From Paraburkholderia lycopersici (GTDB lineage Bacteria; Pseudomonadota; Gammaproteobacteria; Burkholderiales; Burkholderiaceae), in the NCBI RefSeq assembly GCF_900096975.1, contig NZ_FMYQ01000009.1:62001-126000 (forward strand): a DNA stretch of 64,000 bases, read 5' to 3'. The notes beneath the pieces are model-generated. The model searched no databases and had not been told where the DNA came from. It worked only from the letters and a program-made list of their open reading frames with translations. Of the stretch, positions 17,985 to 25,305 are shown piece by piece (the stretch's first letter is position 1; every line of letters begins with the position of its first letter). The translations under genes and the position numbers were made by a program.

Positions 17985-18953
17985 ATGCGGAATCGTTATG
18001 CATTAGTTACCGTTGATACCGAGGCTCTGCCAAAACGTGCCCTTGGCGATCATGTCAAGCGTCTCATGTGGGGCGAGCACGAGAACGGCACCGCCGGCGT
18101 GCGCGAAATGTGTGCGATCGGTGACGAATTCGGCGCGAAGCATGTTTTTTTTGTGGATCTCTGCGGCGCCTACGGACAGCTGGAACAATCGCTCGAAGTT
18201 GTGCGCTGGCTTGATGCCGCTGGACAAGACGTGCAGTTGCATACTCATCCGGAATATCTCCCCAAGGAGTTCTGGGGTGAGCACGGACTCGATACACGTC
18301 CGGAGTACATGAATCAGTATACAGATGACGCGCGAGCCGAATTCGTTCTCCGGTATTTCGGGAATTTGATTGCCGGGGTGACAGGCAAGAGCCTATTGGC
18401 ATTTCGGGCAGGCTCGTTCCGCTGGAACGCCAGCACGATACGCGCGCTCAAGTCGGTGGGTATACCGCTGTCGTTCAATAATTCGATGTGTGCGGTATAC
18501 GCACGCCAGAGTCTCTTCGCTGAGGCGACCAACGCGCCTTACATGTGGTCGAACGGCGTCATAGAAGTACCGATGACCGAGAAGCGCATCCTGCCGAAAA
18601 TTGGCAAGGACGAGTGGTGGGCGCGGCTAACCTATCCAGAGTCGAGTTACTTCCGGTTCCGCCCGTGGTGGGGCAAACTTTTGCTCAACACGCTTAGCGG
18701 AAGTCCGGATTTCTCGGTATTCCTGCTCCACTCCTGGTCCTTGCTCTATTGGGATGAAAAAGGGTATGGCTCATATCGAGACGATCGGCGTATCGAAGGC
18801 TACCGCAAACTGATGGCGCAATTGACGAAGGACTACGACGTTATTACGACCAGCGACTTCCTCGACCTGTATTCCCGCGGAAAAATTTCCGAGCCTCGTA
18901 CAGTCGATGTGGCGCGTGCCGAACTAGCTCTGGCTGCCGGCAGAGGCCGTTGA
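17985..18953 (+). CDS. polysaccharide deacetylase-like protein, copy 2
   Basis: A 322-residue paralogue of the preceding gene. It has the same VTVDTEALP, QLHTHPEYLP and FRAGSFRWN motifs and the same C-terminal LLHSWSLLYWDEKG block. Metal ligands appear intact in both copies, so neither looks dead. Retention of two copies suggests different positions or sugars as substrates. The following glycosyltransferase starts 1 base after its stop. Confidence 0.77.
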   Translation: MRNRYALVTVDTEALPKRALGDHVKRLMWGEHENGTAGVREMCAIGDEFGAKHVFFVDLCGAYGQLEQSLEVVRWLDAAGQDVQLHTHPEYLPKEFWGEHGLDTRPEYMNQYTDDARAEFVLRYFGNLIAGVTGKSLLAFRAGSFRWNASTIRALKSVGIPLSFNNSMCAVYARQSLFAEATNAPYMWSNGVIEVPMTEKRILPKIGKDEWWARLTYPESSYFRFRPWWGKLLLNTLSGSPDFSVFLLHSWSLLYWDEKGYGSYRDDRRIEGYRKLMAQLTKDYDVITTSDFLDLYSRGKISEPRTVDVARAELALAAGRGR

Positions 18954-18954
18954 T

Positions 18955-20253
18955 ATGGTAGTGCTCAATTGGCTGAGCCAGCCGTGGTGGGCGCTCAACC
19001 GGCTGCTCACGACGCGGGCGCTCAAGCGCCGGGTCCGTCGGCCCGCTGGCACGACACCGTATCATCCGGAGCCTGGCAGCCTGCTGTACGTAGCGGCCAG
19101 CGCATTGCCCTATCATGTGAGCGGATATACGACGCGGACGCATGAAGTGATTCGTGCGCTGCGCTCGATTGGACCCGATGTGCATGTGATGACACGTCCC
19201 GGTTATCCATGGGACCGTCGGGACAGACTGGCGGACACAGACAGCGCGGAAACGGCGGTGGGAGGCGTTGCCTATAGACACGTAAAGTCCCCCTCCAATA
19301 TGCGGCCGGTGCTCCAGTACGCCTTGCAAGCTGCGCAATCCGTGGTACAGGAAGCCGTACGTAATCGCGTTTCCGTGATTCACGCCGCGTCGAATCACGT
19401 CAACGCGCTGCCCGCGCTGTTGGCGGCGCGGCAACTGGGGATACCGTTTCAATACGAAATGCGCGGCTTATGGGAGTTGACGCGCATTTCACGCATGCCG
19501 CACTACGAAAAACACCACGGATTCAAGCAAGGTCTGGAACTGGAAGGACTCGTCGCGTCCCATGCGGATCGGTTGTTCGTTATTTCCGAGCAACTGGGCC
19601 GCTTCGCGCGGGACCGCTGGGACATTGCTCATGGCCGCATGTTTCTGCTGCCTAATTGTGTGGAGCCCGAACAGTTCGCGTTGCTGGCGCCGCAAGTAGT
19701 CGAGCCGAACATGATCGGTTACGCAGGTTCGCTCGTTGGGTACGAAGGTCTGGACACACTGGTCGATGCCGTGGCTCAACTGCGCGCGCGCGGGGCGCAG
19801 CCGGAAGTCATCATTATTGGCGACGGCGAAGCGCGTGCAGCGCTTGAGGAGCAGGTGGTACGCCTCGGCTTGTCCGAGTGCATCCGTTTCCTGGGGCGCA
19901 TGCCGCCCCAAATAGCGCAGGAGACGCTTAACCGTTGCGCAATCGTGTGTATTCCGCGCAAGCCGTTCAAGGTCTGCGAAATCGTGCCGCCCATCAAGCT
20001 CGTGGAAGCCATGGCGATGGGCAAGCCGGTTATCGTGCCGGACTTGCCAGTGTTTCGCGACGAGATGGGCGCGCGTCCCGCAGGTTGGTTCTTCAAGGCC
20101 GGCGATGCCGCGGATCTCGCGAACGTGATCGAAACCGCATTGAGCGATCACACGGCGCTGACCGTGCTCGGTGGGCGAGCGAGGGAATATGCAATTACGC
20201 ACCGTCGCTGGCGCGATTTTGTTATCAAGGCACTGCCAGAAAGTGCGGGGTAA
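18955..20253 (+). CDS. glycosyltransferase family 4
   Basis: A 432-residue GT-B enzyme. The N-terminal acceptor half has YHVSGYTTRTHEVIRAL and ASNHVNALPALLAARQLG. The C-terminal donor half has YAGSLVGYEGLDTLVDA, IIGDGEARAALEE and PPIKLVEAMAMGKPVIVPD, the usual GT4 EX7E-like region. It is expected to add one sugar to the growing capsule repeat or linker. Donor and linkage cannot be read from the sequence. It sits in the operon between the deacetylase pair and a CgeB-like transferase. Confidence 0.9.
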   Translation: MVVLNWLSQPWWALNRLLTTRALKRRVRRPAGTTPYHPEPGSLLYVAASALPYHVSGYTTRTHEVIRALRSIGPDVHVMTRPGYPWDRRDRLADTDSAETAVGGVAYRHVKSPSNMRPVLQYALQAAQSVVQEAVRNRVSVIHAASNHVNALPALLAARQLGIPFQYEMRGLWELTRISRMPHYEKHHGFKQGLELEGLVASHADRLFVISEQLGRFARDRWDIAHGRMFLLPNCVEPEQFALLAPQVVEPNMIGYAGSLVGYEGLDTLVDAVAQLRARGAQPEVIIIGDGEARAALEEQVVRLGLSECIRFLGRMPPQIAQETLNRCAIVCIPRKPFKVCEIVPPIKLVEAMAMGKPVIVPDLPVFRDEMGARPAGWFFKAGDAADLANVIETALSDHTALTVLGGRAREYAITHRRWRDFVIKALPESAG

Positions 20254-20258
20254 GGGGA

Positions 20259-21344
20259 ATGGTCGGAAGAGTCATCAGAAAACTGGGTTCGTTCGTCTAC
20301 GACTATCCGAAAGTGTCGGAGGATGCGCAGCGAACGGGGCGATTCGGTCGTTTGAAGATCGCGCTCGTCACCGACTATTTCACAGCTGATTGCCTCTCTG
20401 CGGAATGCCGCGTGCGCGTCATGACGCCGGCGAACTACCGGGACGTCATCGGCAACTGGAAGCCGGATTTCGTGCTGGCGGAATCGGCTTTTCACGGCGT
20501 GGACGGTAGCTGGCGTTATGAACTCGCCAAGCAGCCGAAAATGTTGCGTCTTACAAAGCCGAAGGCGATTTTCAGCCTCGTGGAGTACGCCAAACAGGCG
20601 GGCGTTCCGACCGTATTCTGGAATAAGGATGATGGTCCATTCTTCGAAGCATTCATCGACGTTGCGAAGGCCTTCGAGTACGTGTTTACGACGGACGAAG
20701 AATGCCTCGACCGTTATCGTCAGCATGTGCCGGAGCAAGTGCGTGTGGACACGCTGGTCATGCCATTCCAGCCCGCATTTCACAGCTTCACGGGCTTTAA
20801 CTTCACGCGTAACGAGGTGTGCTTTACCGGTAGCTACTATCGACGCATACTCAATGAGCGGCGCCGCTTCCTCGATATGGTGTTCGAGATCTGCGAGCGC
20901 AACGAACTTCCTCTCAATGTATTTGACCGGAATCACGACAGGCTGTCTCACCGGTTCGAGTTCCGCTTTCCGACGAGCAGCCAGGTGCGCCTGCATGGCA
21001 AAGTGGCTCACCGCAAAACGGCAAGCATCTACAAGTCACATCTAGTGTCGATCAATGTGAATTCGGTCACGAGTTCAGAGACGATGTTCTCGCGCCGCCT
21101 GCTGGAGATTTTGGCCTGTGGCGGCATTGCAGTAACAAACCCGAGTCGCGCTGTCGATCGCCATTTCCGCAATTTTTGCCACGTCGTGAATAGTTATGAT
21201 GAGACGCGAGATCTGTTCGCGCGCTTGCGACACGGTCCCTCGCAGGAAGACCTGGATCGTGCGGAGGCCGGTGCGAAATACGTGCGTGAGAACCACACCT
21301 GGGCGCACCGGTTGGAGCAGATCTGCGCCGTCGTAAAGATTTAA
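20259..21344 (+). CDS. CgeB-like glycosyltransferase
   Basis: A 361-residue protein similar to the N-terminal module of the 1505-residue protein: WKPDFVLAESAFHGVDGSW, PTVFWNKDDGPFFEAF, VFTTDEECLDRY, CFTGSYYRRILNERR, SSETMFSRRLLEILACGG. This is the CgeB/GT1_2 type of GT-B transferase. TAAGGGGA lies just before ATG 20259, 5 bases after the preceding stop. A third relative is at 38416. Donor is unknown. Confidence 0.83.
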   Translation: MVGRVIRKLGSFVYDYPKVSEDAQRTGRFGRLKIALVTDYFTADCLSAECRVRVMTPANYRDVIGNWKPDFVLAESAFHGVDGSWRYELAKQPKMLRLTKPKAIFSLVEYAKQAGVPTVFWNKDDGPFFEAFIDVAKAFEYVFTTDEECLDRYRQHVPEQVRVDTLVMPFQPAFHSFTGFNFTRNEVCFTGSYYRRILNERRRFLDMVFEICERNELPLNVFDRNHDRLSHRFEFRFPTSSQVRLHGKVAHRKTASIYKSHLVSINVNSVTSSETMFSRRLLEILACGGIAVTNPSRAVDRHFRNFCHVVNSYDETRDLFARLRHGPSQEDLDRAEAGAKYVRENHTWAHRLEQICAVVKI

Positions 21345-21357
21345 GGTGCCGATCACG

Positions 21358-22833
21358 ATGCTCGCGTTACTGTCCTGGGTTTGTCAGTTGGTGTTTCTCC
21401 TCGTAGTCGCCTATTTTGCGCTTTACGTGCTCCTCGAATTGCGGGTCTTTCTGATCTCGCGAAAGGTGGAGCGGCGCAAATTGACCGAACTCGCGCATTC
21501 AACTACCGATGCCCATACTGATGTCTGGCCGCGAGTGAGCGTGTTGTTGCCGATCTGTAACGAATCAGAGGTGGTGGAGCGCCTTATCGATGCGGCATGC
21601 TCGCTCCGCTATCCTGCGGGCCTTGTCGAGATTCTGGTGCTCGACGATTCAACGGATGGCACTACCGAGCTTGCGCGCGTGAAGACCGACTATCACGCGG
21701 CTCAGGGCGTCGACATTCGCCTCGTCAAGAGAAGCGATCGCAGAGGCTACAAGGCTGGAAATTTGATGAACGGAATCCAGCAATCCCGCGGCGAATTCTT
21801 TGCGATATTCGACGCCGACTTCGTGCCCCCGGCCGATTTTTTGCTGAAATCCATTCCATGTTTCAAGGATGCGAAGCTCGGCTTTCTGCAAACAGGTATC
21901 GGCTACGAGAATCGCGATGCATCGTTTCTCACGCGCTTTCAGGCGATGGAGATGGGGCATCAGCAATATGTTACAGTGGGCTTGAGCGAGGACGGCGATA
22001 TGGCCTCGCTTAGCGGCAGTTCGTGCGTGTGGCGCAAGGTCTGTGTCGACGCGCTGGGTGGCTGGAATGCTTCGACGGTCACGGAGGACGTCGACCTAGG
22101 CTATCGCGCGCAATTCGGCGAGTGGAAATATGCATACTTGCGCGACGTGGTGTCGATGTCAGTACTGCCCGAGACTATCAGCGCATTTCGTATACAGCGC
22201 GAGCGCTGGGGACGTGGACTGATTCACAGCGGCTTCAAGCACGTCAAACAGATGTTGTCGCAACGTATGCCTCTGATGAAGCGGATGCATGCGGTTTCTG
22301 TGATGTTCTCTTCGGTGCTCCTCGCTTCGATTTATGTGCTCATATTGTTGAGCTTGCCGATCACGTATCTCGTGCACTTCGACAGCGCATTCATGCGTTG
22401 GGGTGCGCTTGCCTTCTTCGGACTCGTGTTGCTTTGGGGTCTTGAAAACGCCTTCGGTGCACGCAAGGGGGCGGGATTCGACGGCAAGCCGAACGTGCTG
22501 AAAGATTTATGGAATACCTACCGCTACATTGCGCTGTTTCTGCCGATGGCATGGTACTACTTCGTTGGTGGTGTGCGCGCGCTGTTCGGTGTGTACGGAG
22601 ATTTTCACAGAACACCAAAGGGCAGGGAAGGTTATCGCGCCGTGGTGCCGCGTATTAATACAGTGTTGCTGGCGGGCGAGGCCATCACGTTCCTCTATTC
22701 GATCGCTGCGATCGGGGTCAGCTTTTTAGAAGGGAACTATTTCCTGCTTCCGCTCAATGTCACGGTATGTGTCGGCTTTGGGATGGTGTTGTATTGGTCT
22801 TCGCTTGAAAAGTGGGCGCATCGGCGTACCTGA
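21358..22833 (+). CDS. membrane-bound family 2 glycosyltransferase (cellulose/hyaluronan synthase-like)
   Basis: A 491-residue GT2 enzyme with an N-terminal helix, a cytoplasmic catalytic domain with LDDSTDGT, DADFVPP and TEDVD, and the QRERWGRG (QxxRW) motif typical of processive synthases such as BcsA. About four to five C-terminal helices follow (VLLASIYVLILLSLPITY, LAFFGLVLLWGLE and others). Such enzymes usually polymerise and extrude a beta-linked chain, which is unexpected next to a KpsMT exporter; it may instead add a single sugar. The start is uncertain: GTG 21346 is an alternative. Confidence 0.87.
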   Translation: MLALLSWVCQLVFLLVVAYFALYVLLELRVFLISRKVERRKLTELAHSTTDAHTDVWPRVSVLLPICNESEVVERLIDAACSLRYPAGLVEILVLDDSTDGTTELARVKTDYHAAQGVDIRLVKRSDRRGYKAGNLMNGIQQSRGEFFAIFDADFVPPADFLLKSIPCFKDAKLGFLQTGIGYENRDASFLTRFQAMEMGHQQYVTVGLSEDGDMASLSGSSCVWRKVCVDALGGWNASTVTEDVDLGYRAQFGEWKYAYLRDVVSMSVLPETISAFRIQRERWGRGLIHSGFKHVKQMLSQRMPLMKRMHAVSVMFSSVLLASIYVLILLSLPITYLVHFDSAFMRWGALAFFGLVLLWGLENAFGARKGAGFDGKPNVLKDLWNTYRYIALFLPMAWYYFVGGVRALFGVYGDFHRTPKGREGYRAVVPRINTVLLAGEAITFLYSIAAIGVSFLEGNYFLLPLNVTVCVGFGMVLYWSSLEKWAHRRT

Positions 22834-22910
22834 GCGATTGGGATTGCGGATATTTCACGACCCGTTGGGGCGTGGGTGCTGTGGCAGCATGAAGGATAAG
22901 GGAGATGGCG

Positions 22911-23603
22911 ATGAGTTTTGGTCTGCCACACATGGTGACGGATAATCCGCGGGAGCGCATGCGCGGCGTGACTATCCGGCCTGCACAGGCGACTGATGCG
23001 GCGGCATGTGCGCCGCTTGTGTTTGCGTCGGGCGAGCACGAGTTTCGATTCTTTCTCGGTGTGCCTGCCGAACGATGCACGGCTTTTCTCGTGCACGCGT
23101 TCGCACTGTCGGGCGGCCGCTTCTCATGGCGGCGCCACGAAGTGGCAGTCGACGCGCGCGGCGAAATCGTAGCGGTGCTTGCTGCTCACGACGGTCGCCG
23201 CGTCGTCGCTGACGATCCACACATTTCCTGGACCCTGCTGCGCTATTTTGGTCTGTTGCGTGCCGTGCCAATGTTGTTGCGTGGCCTCGTGCTTGAAACG
23301 GAGCTGCCGAAACCCAGGCGCACACAAACGCTTCTCGCACATTGTGCGACACGTGCCGAGGCACGCGGCCTCGGCGCGTTTTCTACGCTGTTCGAGCAGG
23401 CGTTGTGCGGCGCGAGCGCGGCCGGGCGCGGCCTGATTCCGCACGAGCGAGAAATCGTGCTGGACGTGCTCGTGAGCAATACGCGCGCGGCGGCCCTATA
23501 TCAGCGACTCGGCTTTGTGGCATTGCCGCGCAGGCGGCCGCGATCCCGCTTTCTGCCAGCTCAACTCGAGTCGGTGCGTATGCGGCTTGTGGCGCATCGC
23601 TAG
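22911..23603 (+). CDS. GNAT-family N-acetyltransferase
   Basis: A 230-residue protein with a GNAT fold: VTIRPAQATDAAACAPLV at the start, the acetyl-CoA region around RAEARGLGAFSTLFEQ (degenerate Q/RxxGxG/A), and the C-terminal LDVLVSNTRAAALYQRLGF, which is characteristic. It may acetylate a capsule sugar, or be an unrelated resident gene. ATG 22911 has GGAG seven bases upstream, better than ATG 22905. Confidence 0.78.
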   Translation: MSFGLPHMVTDNPRERMRGVTIRPAQATDAAACAPLVFASGEHEFRFFLGVPAERCTAFLVHAFALSGGRFSWRRHEVAVDARGEIVAVLAAHDGRRVVADDPHISWTLLRYFGLLRAVPMLLRGLVLETELPKPRRTQTLLAHCATRAEARGLGAFSTLFEQALCGASAAGRGLIPHEREIVLDVLVSNTRAAALYQRLGFVALPRRRPRSRFLPAQLESVRMRLVAHR

Positions 23604-23668
23604 ATCCTATTGAGTCGCGTGGCGAACCTCATTGGGAATAAAAATATATAGAAACGGATTTTTACTGT

Positions 23669-25159
23669 ATGAAAAAAATAATAAATTCAGAAAAATATAG
23701 AATTGAAGTAAGTAACGAGCACATCGTTATCTCGTTGAATACGCCACAAGAAGATGAACTGTACGCGGTCTACCTGAAAACGGGCGATGACCGGGTGATT
23801 GAGAAGAAGCCATATCAGACCACCGAGACGTTCACCTTTTCGATCGTACCCAATGGCGCGTACTACTTCAGGGTCTTTGTAAGAAAGGGCGAGGCCCAGC
23901 ATGTCTGGAGTACAAGTTTGTTCCTGCTGCCGCAAGGTGTAGAAGTTGCCGGAACCGATAGCTTGATGGATAAAATAATCGCTGATGGCGATGTAGACGG
24001 CAACCTGTCTCTTATCCTGCAGGACGAGTATTTCGACGCGAAGAAGGCGTTTCGCCGTGTAATGGACGCAGTTCATCGTGGGTTAGCGTGGAGAAATAAG
24101 GAAGATTTCGGCCAACGCCTGCTTCAATATCTGAAAGACAGTGTTGATTTCAGAAAGAGACGTTTTGCTCTGTCATGCCTTGTCTATGCTTCGGAGAGTG
24201 AATTTCTTCGGGAAAATTATCTTTTCGTGAAGGAATCTATAGCTGCCTGCGGCGAGGGTCTTGATCATGAGGCCGCATATATCGGCGGCCTTCTTGAATA
24301 CCGCGTGGGAAATTTTCACAGCGCTGAACTGCTATTTCAAGGGATAAAAAAATCGCCGATGCTTGAGTACCATCAGGCACCGTCTCGCTCGTATTTTTAT
24401 AGATGGAGTCCAGATGGGACTCGGGCGGAGTTTGGCGATTTTAATTTACTAAGAAAATGCGAAGGGGGCGGCGACGGAGTGGTGCTAATGTCGTGCGACT
24501 ACGGCTATTTTGCTGCCTATTTTCAGAAGAGTATGGATGCGCTTCTCAGGAAGGAATGCTCGGTCCATGTGCACTTCGTCCTGCCACAGGGGTTTGATCT
24601 AAATCGAATATCAGTCAGCGCGCTAGGGGAAATTGGCGTAAGTTATGAATTCGAGCCTCGCAACGTCTCGGAAGAGTTAAATATAAAGACTTACTATGCG
24701 GCCTCTAGATATCTTGTGCTGGATAAAATAATCCAGACATACGAAAAGCCCGTGTTGATATCTGACATAGATATAGATTTTTCGCCAATGGATTTGAAAG
24801 GCCTTTTTCACATGCTTCCTGCCGACGAGATCGCCTTGGTATTCGGTATCAGGAACTTGCCTTGGCTTAGTATTTTGGCGGGATTCAACCTGTTTGGTCG
24901 CAATGTGGCCGGCGGCCCATTTGTGGCGTATCTAAAAAGCTTTTTAAGCTATTGTTTCGCGACAGGGAGGGACGCCTGGATGCTTGACCAGGTTGCTCTT
25001 GAAGTCAGCTATCAGAATCTCTCAACGATCCATAAGCGAAAAATTAGGCCTATGTCCGAAATAAAGAATTTTCCGCTTAGGCAATATGGTGACGTGGATC
25101 GCTATCGCACTGTCGCGCGCCAGGCCCGTCTCGATCTCGCTCTGTCGATGTCTGAGTAG
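23669..25159 (+). CDS. putative glycosyltransferase (GT-A-like) with N-terminal beta domain, AT-rich
   Basis: A 496-residue protein I cannot assign to a named family. Residues about 1-85 look like an Ig/fibronectin-type beta sandwich (YAVYLKTGDD, FSIVPNGAYYFRVFVRKG). The middle is helical, and the C-terminal half has SDIDIDFSP (residues around 365-372), a DxD-type metal site, plus WMLDQVALEVSY, as in GT-A nucleotide-sugar transferases. Codons are much richer in A/T than in the neighbours, including the leader AATAAAAATATATAG, so recent transfer is likely. It is the last rightward gene of the capsule locus. Confidence 0.6.
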   Translation: MKKIINSEKYRIEVSNEHIVISLNTPQEDELYAVYLKTGDDRVIEKKPYQTTETFTFSIVPNGAYYFRVFVRKGEAQHVWSTSLFLLPQGVEVAGTDSLMDKIIADGDVDGNLSLILQDEYFDAKKAFRRVMDAVHRGLAWRNKEDFGQRLLQYLKDSVDFRKRRFALSCLVYASESEFLRENYLFVKESIAACGEGLDHEAAYIGGLLEYRVGNFHSAELLFQGIKKSPMLEYHQAPSRSYFYRWSPDGTRAEFGDFNLLRKCEGGGDGVVLMSCDYGYFAAYFQKSMDALLRKECSVHVHFVLPQGFDLNRISVSALGEIGVSYEFEPRNVSEELNIKTYYAASRYLVLDKIIQTYEKPVLISDIDIDFSPMDLKGLFHMLPADEIALVFGIRNLPWLSILAGFNLFGRNVAGGPFVAYLKSFLSYCFATGRDAWMLDQVALEVSYQNLSTIHKRKIRPMSEIKNFPLRQYGDVDRYRTVARQARLDLALSMSE

Positions 25160-25209
25160 GCCGGAACGATAAAGCACTCAACGTCGGGATTTTTCGCCGG
25201 GGAAATGAA

Positions 25210-25237
25210 TCGGCTCGCCGTATGAGGAGCGAGCCGA
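25210..25237. terminator. hairpin between convergent genes
   Basis: TCGGCTCGC (25210-25218) pairs exactly with GCGAGCCGA (25229-25237) across a 10-base loop. It lies between the convergent ends of the orphan glycosyltransferase and the lyase fusion, so it could stop transcription from both sides. The T-run is poor. Confidence 0.5.
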
Positions 25238-25305
25238 GTTGGTTGTCTATCGCATGACGATGGACGAAATCGCGACATAGTCGTAGCGGGCCCAGGTCTC
25301 GCGTG

